A stretch of DNA of 64,000 nt from Acidovorax_G lacteus (GTDB lineage Bacteria; Pseudomonadota; Gammaproteobacteria; Burkholderiales; Burkholderiaceae_C): the NCBI RefSeq assembly GCF_039540375.1, contig NZ_BAABEX010000011.1:124001-188000 (forward strand). The letters are read 5' to 3'. Shown piece by piece: positions 1 to 8,676 of the stretch. The notes under the pieces are model-generated. The model was not told the DNA's origin. It saw only the letters and a list, made by a program, of their open reading frames with translations, and did no database searches. The translations under genes were made by a program, and so were the position numbers. Within the stretch, counting starts at the first letter, position 1. Every line of letters begins with the position of its first letter.

Positions 1-879
1 GACCTTGGTGGCGGTTTCCCGGTCGCCCATGTAGTAGGACATCATGCCCAGCTTTTGCAACCGTACCACCGAGTCCGGGGTCAGCGAGCTGGCGAGGCGG
101 TAAGTCTCGATGGCTTCCTTGAAATGCCCCAGCTCGACCTGCGCCCGCCCCAGCACGTCGTAGGCATCGGCAAAGTTCGGGTCTTCACCGATCAGGCCCT
201 GCAGCGTGACGATGGCTTTGGCGGGCTGGCCGGCTTCCATCTGGGTGCGGGCAACGCCCAGTTTGGCCCAGGGCAGTGCGCGTGCGGCGATCACGGCTTC
301 AAACAGCGTTCGCGCCTGTTCGTGGCGGCCCAAGCGCAGAAGCAGTTCGGTGCCGATGCGGGCCGCGTACAGCCAATAGGGGCGGCGGGATTCAAAGCGC
401 TCGACGCACAGCTCGGCCGCCTTCTCGTAGTCTTCTTCCTCGATGGCATCGAAGATGGGCTTGAGATGCACCTTGCGCAGCCGTGCGATGCTCAGGCGCT
501 CGAACAGCGCGCTGGGGGTGAAGGGCTTGAGCAGGTAGCCGTCGAGGGCCGACTCGGCCGCCTCGGCCACGGCGGCATACGAGGCCTCGGCCGTGACCAT
601 GAAGAACACGGTGGAAAAGGGCAGCAGCTGAGCGCGTCGAAGGTCGTCCAGCAGCGTCTGGCCGCTTGCGCCGCTTTCCTGGAAGTACTGCTCGCACAGC
701 ACGTAGTCGAAGACCGAGTGCTCCAGCCGGGCCCGCGCATCCTGCACGCGGCTGCACTGCATGACCTTGCCCACGCCGTACTCGCGCAACTGGGCGACCA
801 GAATGCTGCGCGAGGTGGCGTTGCTGTCGACCACCAACGCCTGCATGTCGGCGGGTTCGCGGTTGGGAGCAGTGGCCAT
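1..879 (-). CDS. Response regulator with degenerate receiver and TPR repeats (partial, C-terminus missing)
   Basis: The gene starts at an ATG at 879 and runs off the left edge, so 293 residues are visible. Residues 13-130 look like a CheY-type receiver: VVDSN at 16-20, a Thr-Ala pair at 96-97 and the conserved Lys in LLKPF at 118. The residue at the phosphoacceptor position is Glu63 (DYVLCEQYF), not Asp, and only one acidic residue of the usual pair (Asp18) remains, so ordinary phosphorylation is doubtful. From about residue 130 the sequence becomes helical with tetratricopeptide-like units (ARTLFEAVIAARALPWAKLG; ADAYDVLGRAQVELGHFKEA). Receiver-TPR proteins are thought to act by protein contact rather than by binding DNA. 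The next gene is divergent, 192 bp away. The receiver call is firm; the partner and output are unknown. Confidence 0.8.
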   Translation of the reverse strand, partial: MATAPNREPADMQALVVDSNATSRSILVAQLREYGVGKVMQCSRVQDARARLEHSVFDYVLCEQYFQESGASGQTLLDDLRRAQLLPFSTVFFMVTAEASYAAVAEAAESALDGYLLKPFTPSALFERLSIARLRKVHLKPIFDAIEEEDYEKAAELCVERFESRRPYWLYAARIGTELLLRLGRHEQARTLFEAVIAARALPWAKLGVARTQMEAGQPAKAIVTLQGLIGEDPNFADAYDVLGRAQVELGHFKEAIETYRLASSLTPDSVVRLQKLGMMSYYMGDRETATKV

Positions 880-1071
880 CAGGAATACAAAGCGCGAGGG
901 CGCGCGCAGTCAGCGTCGATCTCCCTAGTGTAGAGCGGGTTTTGCCGGACGGCGATGCGGGTTCACCCCCGTGTTGTTCGGCGTCAAGCGTTTTTTGGCA
1001 GGGTGGAAGGGCGGGCGCCCGCAAGGACTTTCAACGCATCGGATGCGCCGCCTTGGCCGCACAATTCCACC

Positions 1072-1809
1072 ATGGACAACGAGAACATCCTGCGGGTGGC
1101 CACCTACAACATCCACAAGGGCGTGCAAGGCATTGGCCCGGCCCGGCGGCTGGAGATCCACAACCTGGGTCTGGCGGTTGAGCAACTGGACGCCGACATC
1201 GTCTGCCTGCAGGAGGTGCGCAAGCTCCACCGGCGCGAGGAGCGCTTTTTTGCGTCCTGGCCCGAGTTGCCACAGGCCGACTTTCTGGCCCCCGAGGGGT
1301 ATGAGGCGGTGTACCGCACCAATGCCGTGACCCGGCATGGCGAGCATGGCAATGCGCTGCTCACACGCTGGCCGGTGCTGGGCCACGGCCATGAGGACAT
1401 CTCCGACCACCGCTTCGAGCAGCGCGGGCTGCTGCATGTGCAGGTGCAGGTGCATGGGCGGCCGGTGCATGTGATCGTCGTGCACCTGGGCCTGATCCCG
1501 GGCAGCCGGGTGCGCCAGGTGCAGCGCCTGCAGCAGTTCATCGAGCGCGAGGTGCCCGCGCACTGCCCGCTGGTGGTGGCGGGCGACTTCAACGACTGGG
1601 GTCAGCAGATCAAGCGCACGCTGGCGGGGTATGGGCTCCATGAATTCGACGAACCGCGCAGCTTCACCTACCCGGCGCGGCTGCCGCTGGCGCAGCTGGA
1701 CCATGTGTACGCGCGAGGGCTCACGCCGTTGTCGCTGCACGTGCCGCGCGGCCGGGTGTGGTGGCGCATGTCGGATCATCTGCCGCTGATTGCGGACTTC
1801 CGCCTGTGA
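1072..1809 (+). CDS. Endonuclease/exonuclease/phosphatase family protein
   Basis: The 245-residue product belongs to the Mg-dependent EEP fold (DNase I, exonuclease III, inositol polyphosphate phosphatases). The visible catalytic motifs are ATYNIHKG near the N-terminus, CLQEVRK with the metal-binding Glu, GDFNDW with the Asp-Asn pair, and SDHLPLIADF at the C-terminus with the catalytic Asp-His. The start chosen is the ATG that puts the first motif within ten residues of the N-terminus; the frame stays open further upstream but that part does not resemble the family. There is no signal peptide. It lies 134 bp before clsB on the same strand, and this pairing is common in Burkholderiales, so a role linked to phospholipid metabolism is possible. 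The substrate cannot be read from the sequence. Confidence 0.85.
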   Translation: MDNENILRVATYNIHKGVQGIGPARRLEIHNLGLAVEQLDADIVCLQEVRKLHRREERFFASWPELPQADFLAPEGYEAVYRTNAVTRHGEHGNALLTRWPVLGHGHEDISDHRFEQRGLLHVQVQVHGRPVHVIVVHLGLIPGSRVRQVQRLQQFIEREVPAHCPLVVAGDFNDWGQQIKRTLAGYGLHEFDEPRSFTYPARLPLAQLDHVYARGLTPLSLHVPRGRVWWRMSDHLPLIADFRL

Positions 1810-1943
1810 CCGCCGGGTATCGCAGCGCTGTCATGCGGCCGCGCCACACTCGTACCGCTTCTCCCCCGACGTCGGTTGCCGCCGCAGAGGCGCCGTGGGG
1901 CGTCATCGAAGCGCCCGCCTTGCCCGAGCCTCGCCGCTGACCC

Positions 1944-3182
1944 ATGTCTCCGCCGCCCGTGTTCCACGACGACCATGCCGTGCAGTTGCTGCAGGGCACG
2001 CGGGAGTTCTTTCCGGCGCTGGTGGCCGCCATGGACGCTGCGCGCTCGGACATCCAGTTCGAGACCTACATCTTCGATTGCACCGACGGCGGTGCCGACG
2101 TGGCCGAGGCCCTGATCCGTGCCGCAGCGCGGGGCGTGCGCACGCACCTGGTGGTGGATGGCGTGGGCACCGGCCCGCTGCCCACCGCCTGGGCCGCCCG
2201 CATGCTGGCCGCAGGCGTGCAGGTGCGGGTGTATTCGCGGCTGGGCCCGCTGGGCTTGCTCCTGCCGCACCGCTGGCGTCGGCTGCACCGCAAGCTGTGC
2301 GTGGTGGATGGGCGGCTGCTGTTCTGTGGCGGCATCAATGTGCTGGACGATTTTCACGACCCCAACCACGGCGCACTGGAAGCCCCACGCCTCGATTTTG
2401 CTGTGTGCATCACCGGCAGCCTGGTGCAGCAGGCAAGCGAGGCCATGGAGCAACTGTGGTGGCGCATGCAGACGGTACGCGACGTGGCCCGCCACCAGAT
2501 TCCGCAGGCCCTGCGCTCGCTGCGTGCAGCCTGGCAACACCACCCCGCCGTACCCGATGCGGCCGTGGATGGCACGCTGCTGCCCGCACCCGGCGGCATG
2601 CGTGCCGCCCTGCTGCTGCGTGACAACGTACGCCATCGCACCCGCATCGAGCAGGCGTACCGCCGCGCCATCGGGGCCGCGCAGCACGAGGTCATCATTG
2701 CCAACGCCTACTTTCTGCCGGGCGGGCGGCTGCGCCGGGCGCTGGTGGCTGCGGCGCGGCGTGGTGTGCGCGTGCGGCTGCTGCTGCAGGGGCGCTACGA
2801 GTACTTCATGCAGTACCACGCGGCGCGGCCCGTGTATGGTGCGCTGCTGGCCGCAGGGGTCGAGATCTACGAGTACGCCCCGAGCTTTCTGCATGCCAAG
2901 GTGGCAGTGGTCGATGCGCTGGGAGAGCGGCCCTGGGCCACGGTAGGTTCGTCCAACCTCGACCCCCTGAGCCTGCTGCTGGCCCGCGAGGCCAACGTGG
3001 TGGTGGAAGACGCGGCCTTCGCTGCCGACCTGCGCCAGCGGCTGGAGCATGCGATGCAGCACGAGGGCCGCCGCATCGACCCCGCCAGCTACGCCCATCG
3101 CCCCTGGCGAGAGCGCCTGCTCGACCGTGTGGCCTTCGGGCTGATGCGGCTGGCGCTGTGGGTCACCGGCAAGCGCTACTGA
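1944..3182 (+). CDS. clsB: Cardiolipin synthase ClsB
   Basis: The 412-residue product is a phospholipase D superfamily enzyme that joins phosphatidyl groups to make cardiolipin at the inner membrane. It has the two HKD motifs that form one active site: HRKLCVVD near residue 115 and HAKVAVVD near residue 316, each followed by the expected Gly/Ser-Asn segment (GGINV and GSSNLD). It lacks the N-terminal transmembrane pair of ClsA, which together with the length of about 410 fits ClsB. The C-terminus has a hydrophobic amphipathic stretch (FGLMRLALWV) that may touch the membrane. A palindromic repeat follows 22 bp after the stop. Confidence 0.9.
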   Translation: MSPPPVFHDDHAVQLLQGTREFFPALVAAMDAARSDIQFETYIFDCTDGGADVAEALIRAAARGVRTHLVVDGVGTGPLPTAWAARMLAAGVQVRVYSRLGPLGLLLPHRWRRLHRKLCVVDGRLLFCGGINVLDDFHDPNHGALEAPRLDFAVCITGSLVQQASEAMEQLWWRMQTVRDVARHQIPQALRSLRAAWQHHPAVPDAAVDGTLLPAPGGMRAALLLRDNVRHRTRIEQAYRRAIGAAQHEVIIANAYFLPGGRLRRALVAAARRGVRVRLLLQGRYEYFMQYHAARPVYGALLAAGVEIYEYAPSFLHAKVAVVDALGERPWATVGSSNLDPLSLLLAREANVVVEDAAFAADLRQRLEHAMQHEGRRIDPASYAHRPWRERLLDRVAFGLMRLALWVTGKRY

Positions 3183-3204
3183 CAGCGCCCGCCACCGCCG
3201 GTCT

Positions 3205-3263
3205 GATTGCTATTAATTTGATAGCTGCTCGTGCTTGATTTTGAAGCACGAGCAGCCCAAAAA
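3205..3263 (+). repeat. Comamonadaceae palindromic intergenic repeat, copy 1
   Basis: A TGCTATTAATTTGATA lead is followed by a near-perfect hairpin whose arms are GCTGCTCGTGCTT and its complement around GATTTTG, ending in CCCAAAA. It is the reference copy for the seven in this window. It sits between clsB and folE, where the hairpin could also end or stabilise transcripts. Confidence 0.9.
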
Positions 3264-3297
3264 CCTTGAAGTCTGCCGGACTCGATTCGCTGGTACC

Positions 3298-4032
3298 ATG
3301 CCAGCCATGTCCAGCCCAACAGCAGCCGATATGACGCAACAACACCCGGACGAGGGCACGCCCGTCTCCGTCAAGATCCGCGAACGGCTCGTGGCGGCGC
3401 GCAAGCGTTTCCATGCCAACGACAACATCTCCGACTTCATCCAGCCCGGCGAGCTGGAGCGCCTGCTCGACGAGGTCGAGGACAAGATGAAGGCCGTGCT
3501 CGACAGCATGGTCATCGACACCAAGGGCGACCACAACACCAACGACACCGCGCGCCGCGTGGCCAAGATGTACCTGAGCGAGGTGTTCCGCGGCCGCTAT
3601 GTGCCCCAGCCGCCGATCACCGAGTTTCCAAACGCCGAGCACCTCAACGAGCTGATGATCGTGGGCCCGCTGGCGGTGCGCAGCGCGTGCAGCCACCACC
3701 TGTGCCCGGTGATCGGCAAGATCTGGATCGGCGTGATGCCCAACGAGCACACCAACGTGATCGGCCTGTCGAAGTACGCGCGCCTGGTCGACTGGATCAT
3801 GGGCCGCCCCCAGATCCAGGAAGAAGCCGTGGTGCAACTGGCCGACCTCATCATGGAAAAGACCCAGCCTGACGGCCTGGCCATCGTGATGGAAGCCAGC
3901 CACTTCTGCATGTCCTGGCGCGGTGTGCGCGACATGGACAGCAAGATGATCAACTCGGTGATGCGCGGCGTGTTTCTCAAAGACCCGGCGCTGCGCCGCG
4001 AATTCCTCTCCCTCATTCCCGGAAAGAACTGA
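3298..4032 (+). CDS. folE: GTP cyclohydrolase I FolE
   Basis: FolE turns GTP into 7,8-dihydroneopterin triphosphate, the first step of tetrahydrofolate synthesis, in the cytoplasm. The zinc and active-site motifs are plain: SACSHHLCPVIGK in the middle and ASHFCMSWRGV near the C-terminus supply the Cys-His-Cys ligands, and GDHNTNDTARRVAKMY is the conserved substrate-binding helix. ATGs at 3298, 3307 and 3331 are all possible starts. None has a clear Shine-Dalgarno sequence, and the strongest family similarity begins around the third, so the N-terminus is uncertain by up to 11 residues. The stop is 2 bp before the BLUF gene, so the two are almost certainly cotranscribed. Confidence 0.93.
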   Translation: MPAMSSPTAADMTQQHPDEGTPVSVKIRERLVAARKRFHANDNISDFIQPGELERLLDEVEDKMKAVLDSMVIDTKGDHNTNDTARRVAKMYLSEVFRGRYVPQPPITEFPNAEHLNELMIVGPLAVRSACSHHLCPVIGKIWIGVMPNEHTNVIGLSKYARLVDWIMGRPQIQEEAVVQLADLIMEKTQPDGLAIVMEASHFCMSWRGVRDMDSKMINSVMRGVFLKDPALRREFLSLIPGKN

Positions 4033-4034
4033 CC

Positions 4035-4457
4035 ATGTTGGTACGTCTGCTCTATGCCAGCCGCGCGGTCGATCCCTCGCCCGCCGCCATCGAAGCCATC
4101 CTCACGCAATCACGCCAGCACAACCCGGGCAGCGGCATCACCGGCGTGCTGTGCTACGGCGGCGGTATCTTCCTGCAGGCCATTGAAGGCGGGCGCAGCG
4201 CCGTGAGCGAACTCTACGGCCACATCCAGCGCGACGCGCGCCATAAGGATGTGGTGCTGCTGCACTACGAAGAAATCTCTGAGCGCCGCTTCGGCGGTTG
4301 GACCATGGGCCAGGTCAACGTCTCCAAGATCAACCACTCGATCCTGCTCAAGTACTCGGAAAAGCCCGAACTCGATCCGTACGCCGTGTCGGGCAAGGTG
4401 TCGTTTGCGCTGCTCGAAGAGCTGATGGCCACCGCCTCCATCATCGGAAGGGCCTGA
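4035..4457 (+). CDS. BLUF-domain blue-light sensor protein
   Basis: This 140-residue protein is almost entirely a BLUF (sensor of blue light using FAD) domain. It opens with LVRLLYASRA, which supplies the conserved flavin-hydrogen-bonding Tyr. It continues with ITGVLCYGGGIFLQAIEG, which supplies the critical Gln, and RFGGWTMGQV, which supplies the Trp region near the chromophore. No output domain is attached, so it is a short BLUF protein expected to signal by protein contact. It follows folE after 2 bp, and a strong terminator stands 140 bp downstream, so the unit is bicistronic. The family call is secure; the partner and the behaviour controlled are unknown. Confidence 0.92.
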   Translation: MLVRLLYASRAVDPSPAAIEAILTQSRQHNPGSGITGVLCYGGGIFLQAIEGGRSAVSELYGHIQRDARHKDVVLLHYEEISERRFGGWTMGQVNVSKINHSILLKYSEKPELDPYAVSGKVSFALLEELMATASIIGRA

Positions 4458-4595
4458 ACAGTGGGGCGCTTGGCGACTGCGCGGCCCCATCTCGGGCCTG
4501 CGGTACCCGCCGCACCGGAGGGTGGCTGCGTTCCTCTGCCCAAGCCGAAGCCGCCCGCCACGCCCATCGCGCCCACTGTCTAGTGGCTGGTACTT

Positions 4596-4630
4596 GAGCC
4601 GCAGCGTACCCAAAGACGCTGCGGCTTTTT
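4596..4630 (+). terminator. Rho-independent terminator after folE-BLUF
   Basis: A 10-bp perfect stem (GCCGCAGCGT with its complement) closes an 8-base loop and is followed directly by five T residues. It ends the folE-BLUF transcript and lies 25 bp before the start of the EamA transporter gene. Confidence 0.88.
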
Positions 4631-4654
4631 GCATTCCAGCCGCGTCGATTCCCC

Positions 4655-5536
4655 GTGACCCCCACCGCCTTCGCGCTCATCCTTTTGGCCGGCCTCATCC
4701 ATGCGGGCTGGAACATCGCGGCCAAAAAGGCCGGGGGCGATGCGCGCTTTGCGTTCTTCACTTCGGTGCTCATGATGCTGTTCTGGGCGCCCTTGGGCTG
4801 GTGGCTGGGGCGCGACGCCGTGCCCCTGTGGGGTGCCGCCGAATGGACGCTGGTGGTGGCCAGCGGCCTGTTGCATGTGGTGTATTACGTCACGCTGCTG
4901 CGCGGCTACCGCGTGGCCGACCTGACGGTGGTGTACCCCTTGGCGCGCGGCACCGGGCCCTTGCTGACCTCGCTGGTGGCGGTGCTGCTGCTGGGCGAGC
5001 GCATCACGCTGGTGGGCGCGTTGGGCATCGCCGCAGTGGTGGGTGGAGTGTTCCTGATTGCGGGCGGCCCGGGCCTGCTGCGTGCCGCACAAGACCCCGC
5101 AGCCCGCGAGCGTGTGCACCGAGGCATTGGCTACGGGCTGGTCACCGGGGGCTTCATTGCCAGCTATACCGTGGTGGACGGCTATGGCGTGAAGGTGCTG
5201 CTCATGTCGCCCATCCTCATCGACTACATGGGCAACCTGGTGCGCGTGGCCGTGCTGGCCCCTACCGTGCTGCGCGACACCGCCACGGCGCGCAGCCTGT
5301 GGCAGCAGCAATGGCGCTTTGCGCTGCTGGTGGCCGTGGTGAGCCCGGTGGCCTATGTGCTGGTGCTGTACGCCATGCGCGAGGCGCCCATGTCGCTGGT
5401 GGCACCTGCGCGCGAGGTCTCCATGCTGTTTGCGGCGCTGCTGGGCGGTCATCTGCTGGGCGAGGGCGACCGGCTGGCCCGCCTGGCTGGCGCCGTGTGC
5501 ATCGCCGCAGGCGTGACCGCATTGGCGCTCGGTTGA
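4655..5536 (+). CDS. EamA/DMT-family transporter
   Basis: The 293-residue protein has about ten hydrophobic segments arranged as two EamA repeats of roughly 140 residues, the usual size of drug/metabolite exporters of the inner membrane. Typical features are the N-terminal AGLIHAGWNIAAKKA, the PLARGTGPLLTSLVAVLLLGER end of the first repeat, and the parallel AREVSMLFAALLGGHLLGEG in the second. The start is GTG, because no ATG lies near the first membrane segment. The substrate cannot be deduced. Its TGA overlaps the ATG of the next gene by one base, so the two are translationally coupled. Confidence 0.85.
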   Translation: MTPTAFALILLAGLIHAGWNIAAKKAGGDARFAFFTSVLMMLFWAPLGWWLGRDAVPLWGAAEWTLVVASGLLHVVYYVTLLRGYRVADLTVVYPLARGTGPLLTSLVAVLLLGERITLVGALGIAAVVGGVFLIAGGPGLLRAAQDPAARERVHRGIGYGLVTGGFIASYTVVDGYGVKVLLMSPILIDYMGNLVRVAVLAPTVLRDTATARSLWQQQWRFALLVAVVSPVAYVLVLYAMREAPMSLVAPAREVSMLFAALLGGHLLGEGDRLARLAGAVCIAAGVTALALG

Positions 5537-6399
5537 TGCTTGGAGCGAACTGCATGGCCCAAGAAACGCCCTCGTCCCCGCCTTTGCTGCTGGGCTGCGA
5601 CTTCAGCAGCAGCCCCAGCCGTCGCAAACCCATCCTGCATGCGCTGGGCCAATGGCAGGGCGGGCAGGTGCAGTTGCTGGGTTTTGAACGCTTTGAAACG
5701 CTGGATGCCTGGGCCGCCTGGCTGGCCCAGCCGGGTGACTGGGTGGGCGGATTCGATCTGCCCTTCGGCCTGCCGCGCGAGCTGGTGCACACGCTGGGCT
5801 GGCCGCTCGACTGGGCGGCCTGCATGGCGCACTATCGCAGCCTGTCGCGCGATGCCATCCGTGCGCAGTTCGCGGCGTTTTGTGATGCGCGGCCCGCGGG
5901 CGGCAAGTTTGCGCACCGCGCCACCGACGCGCCAGCGGGCTCCAGCCCGTCGATGAAATGGGTCAACCCGCCAGTGGCCTTCATGCTCCATGCGGGCGTG
6001 CCCCGCTTGCTGGATGCCGGGGTGCACCTGCCGGTGCTGCACACGGGCGATCCGCGCCGCGTGGCGCTGGAGGCCTACCCCGGCTTGCTTGCGCGCGAAG
6101 TGCTCGGGCGGCGCAGCTACAAGGCCGACGACCGCGCCCGCCAGACGCCCGACCGCCTGATCGCCCGCAAGGACCTGGTGAATGCGCTGGAGCTCGGTCA
6201 GACCCGGCTGGGCCTGCGGCTGCGCTTGCGCCATGCCCAGCGCGACGCGCTGGTGGACGACCCCATGGGCGATACTCTCGACGCGGTGCTGTGCCTGCTG
6301 CAGGCCGCCTGGGCCGCAGGGCAGCATGCGCAGGGCGACATCCGCTACGGCCTGCCTGCTGAGGTCGATCCGCTGGAAGGCTGGATCGTCACGGCCTGA
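5536..6399 (+). CDS. DUF429 domain-containing protein
   Basis: The 287-residue product resembles the DUF429 family, which has an RNase H-like fold of unproven function. The N-terminal LLGCDFSSSPSRRKP carries the conserved Asp of strand 1. WVGGFDLPFGLPRELV and the region DDPMGDTLDAVLCLLQAAW match the two other acidic clusters that would bind a metal in this fold. An internal ATG at 5554 is an alternative start; the first ATG overlaps the preceding stop codon (TGATG) and would allow reinitiation. Pairing with an EamA exporter is seen, but a shared role is not demonstrated. Confidence 0.75.
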   Translation: MLGANCMAQETPSSPPLLLGCDFSSSPSRRKPILHALGQWQGGQVQLLGFERFETLDAWAAWLAQPGDWVGGFDLPFGLPRELVHTLGWPLDWAACMAHYRSLSRDAIRAQFAAFCDARPAGGKFAHRATDAPAGSSPSMKWVNPPVAFMLHAGVPRLLDAGVHLPVLHTGDPRRVALEAYPGLLAREVLGRRSYKADDRARQTPDRLIARKDLVNALELGQTRLGLRLRLRHAQRDALVDDPMGDTLDAVLCLLQAAWAAGQHAQGDIRYGLPAEVDPLEGWIVTA

Positions 6400-6508
6400 A
6401 CCCGGCTTGCACGTGGTTACGTCTGGAAACGCCGTGCGCGCAGTGGCGATACGTGGCATTCCCACAATCGCCGCACGCGGCCCGGTGGCTGCGGTGGACG
6501 GAGGGACG

Positions 6509-7486
6509 ATGACGACTTGCAAGGTCTCCGAGGGGGCCCCCAACCGCAGCGCAGGCCTGCGCGACATGCTCTGGCGCAGCGGCACCGCTACGCTCGCGGC
6601 CGCGCTGCTGCTGGCCGCACCGCTGGCGCAGGGCCAGGACACGCTGCGCGAGCGCTGGATGGCCCGGCACGCCGAGCGCGCAGACCGGGCCTTGCCGGCG
6701 GGTGTGCAGGTGCTGCGCGACGTGGCCTACGGGCCGGGGGCTCGCCAGCGCTTTGACGTGTACCTGCCGCCGCCCGGCCGCAGCCCTGCAGGCGTGGTGC
6801 CCATCGTCTTCATGGTGCATGGCGGCGCCTGGCGCATGGGCGACAAAGCCCACGCCCCGGTGGTGGCCCACAAGGTCGCGCATTGGGTGGCGCAGCAGGG
6901 GCTGGTGCTGGTGTCCACCAACTACGGCCTGCTGCCGGGTACGCCGGTGGCAGAGCAGTTGCAGGACGTGGCGCGGGCGCTGGCCGCGGTGCAGCGCGAG
7001 GCGGCGCGCTGGGGCGGTGATCCGCAGCGCGTGGTGGCCATGGGCCACTCGGCCGGGGCGCACCTCGTTGCCTTGCTGGCCGCCCGCACCGATCTGGCCG
7101 CGGCCGCTGCGGCGCTGCCCGTGCTCGGCACCGTGGCGCTGGACAGCGCGGCCCTGGACGTGCCGCGCATCATGCAGGCGCCCCATATGCCCCTGTACGA
7201 CGAGCCTTTCGGGGCCGATCCGGCGCAGTGGGAGGCCCTGTCGCCCTGGCACCAGTGGCGCCCCGGAGTCGCACCGCTGCTGGCTGTGTGCTCCAGCCCG
7301 CGCCGCGTGTCGTGTGAGCAGGCGCGGAGCCTGCAGGCCCGTGCCGCCACCCTGGGCACCCGGGTCGAGGTGCTGCCGCAGGCGCTGGACCATAGCGAGA
7401 TCAACGCCCGCCTGGGCGAACCTGGTGCCTACACCCAGGCGGTGGATGCGTTCCTGCGCAGCCTGCCAGGCTGGCCGCAGCGCTAG
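6509..7486 (+). CDS. Secreted alpha/beta hydrolase (carboxylesterase type)
   Basis: The 325-residue product begins with a cleavable signal peptide (hydrophobic core TATLAAALLLAAPLAQGQ, residues 26-43), so it should be periplasmic or secreted. The hydrolase fold is shown by the oxyanion motif VHGGAWRMG, the nucleophile elbow GHSAG, and a C-terminal DHSEINARLG segment that supplies the catalytic His. HGGxW together with GxSxG places it with the hormone-sensitive lipase/kynurenine-formamidase-like esterases. The ATG chosen is preceded by GGAGGG six bases upstream. The substrate is unknown. Confidence 0.85.
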   Translation: MTTCKVSEGAPNRSAGLRDMLWRSGTATLAAALLLAAPLAQGQDTLRERWMARHAERADRALPAGVQVLRDVAYGPGARQRFDVYLPPPGRSPAGVVPIVFMVHGGAWRMGDKAHAPVVAHKVAHWVAQQGLVLVSTNYGLLPGTPVAEQLQDVARALAAVQREAARWGGDPQRVVAMGHSAGAHLVALLAARTDLAAAAAALPVLGTVALDSAALDVPRIMQAPHMPLYDEPFGADPAQWEALSPWHQWRPGVAPLLAVCSSPRRVSCEQARSLQARAATLGTRVEVLPQALDHSEINARLGEPGAYTQAVDAFLRSLPGWPQR

Positions 7487-7514
7487 TGCCCGGCCGCGTG
7501 CTACGCTGAGCAGG

Positions 7515-7808
7515 ATGCTCAAGACCCCATATCCCCTCTGCCGTCGCTCGGTCAGCGGCCCCGGGTCGTCGCCTGTGCGCCCACGATTGGGCGGGGGGTG
7601 GTGGGCCGGTGGTGCGCTGGCTTGGCTGCTGATCGCCAGCGCGGCCGAAGCCGCGCCCGCCCCGTGGTTTTACTGGCGCAGCCTGGTGGACGGTGCGCGC
7701 GTCTGCGCCCAGACCTCACCCGGCCCCGGTTGGGAGCGCGACAGCGAGGCCTACGATGGCCCGGGCTGTCAGCCTCGTCGCCGGGTGCTGATCGTGCCCA
7801 TGCGCTGA
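7515..7808 (+). CDS. Small exported protein of unknown function
   Basis: This 97-residue frame follows the esterase by 28 bp. After an Arg/Pro-rich start it has one hydrophobic segment ending in an AxA signal peptidase site (WLLIASAAEAAPAPW, around residues 37-51). The mature part of about 50 residues carries two Cys (one in RVCAQTSPG, one in GPGCQPRR) that could form a disulfide. Its position and codon use are consistent with a real gene, but I recognise no family. The coding call is moderate. Confidence 0.5.
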   Translation: MLKTPYPLCRRSVSGPGSSPVRPRLGGGWWAGGALAWLLIASAAEAAPAPWFYWRSLVDGARVCAQTSPGPGWERDSEAYDGPGCQPRRRVLIVPMR

Positions 7809-7971
7809 ACAGCACGGATGGGCGGACAAGGCCTGCCTGCGCGCTCCGGTGGCCTTGCCCCGTGTGTGGGGGGGCGCCGTGCTGGCGCAGGTGCCCGCCC
7901 GCATAGCGGGCCGTTCCGCCTGTCGCCAGAGTGTTTGCCCGCGGGCCCGTGCTCGGCGATGATGCAGGGAC

Positions 7972-8676
7972 ATGACCGACCTGATCCTGATCCGCCATGG
8001 CGAAACCGACTGGAACCGAGAGCTGCGTTTCCAGGGCCATGTGGACGTACCCCTGAACGCCACCGGCATGGCGCAGGCCCAGCGCCTTGCAGAGCGCCTG
8101 GCTGCCGAACGCGTGGCGGTGGACCACCTGGTGTGCAGCGACCTGTTGCGCACACGCCAGACCGCCGCCCCTTCCCAGAAGGCCCTGTTGCCACAGCTGG
8201 CGCTGGAAACGCTGACCGACTCGGCGCTGCGCGAGCAGAGCTTTGGCATCGTCGATGGCTTGCGCGTGGACGACATCAAGCAGCAGCATGCCGACGCCTG
8301 GGCGCAGTGGCTGCGCTTCGATGCCGATGTGGGCATGCCCGGCGGCGAAACCACGCGCCAGTTCCATGCGCGGGTGATGGACGCCTTGCATCGCATTGCG
8401 GCCCGGCATGTGGGCCAGACGGTGCTGGTGGTCACCCATGGAGGGGTGCTCGACATGGTGTGGCGCACGGCCCAGGGTCTGGAGTTGTCCGGTCCGCGGG
8501 TGAGTGACATTCCCAACGCTGGCCTGAACCGGGTGCGCATGCAGGATGGGCAGTGGAGCGTGCTGCAGTGGGCCGATACGCGCCACCTGGCCGATCTGCC
8601 CGCGCAGCCGGTCTACGATCAGGTCAAACTGCTGGCGACCGAGGCCGACACCGAAGGCAGTCCGAGCGCTGCGTAA
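7972..8676 (+). CDS. Histidine phosphatase family protein (phosphoglycerate mutase-like)
   Basis: The 234-residue cytoplasmic protein opens with LILIRHGETDWN, the RHGE signature whose His becomes phosphorylated. It carries the second catalytic His in VVTHGGVLDMV and the acid residue in ALREQSFGIVDG. Its size and the short loop after RHGE fit the cofactor-dependent mutase/phosphatase group (GpmB, CobC), in which many members are plain phosphatases; the true substrate is unknown. Its last 58 bases overlap the 3' end of the convergent TTC38-like gene. Confidence 0.87.
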   Translation: MTDLILIRHGETDWNRELRFQGHVDVPLNATGMAQAQRLAERLAAERVAVDHLVCSDLLRTRQTAAPSQKALLPQLALETLTDSALREQSFGIVDGLRVDDIKQQHADAWAQWLRFDADVGMPGGETTRQFHARVMDALHRIAARHVGQTVLVVTHGGVLDMVWRTAQGLELSGPRVSDIPNAGLNRVRMQDGQWSVLQWADTRHLADLPAQPVYDQVKLLATEADTEGSPSAA

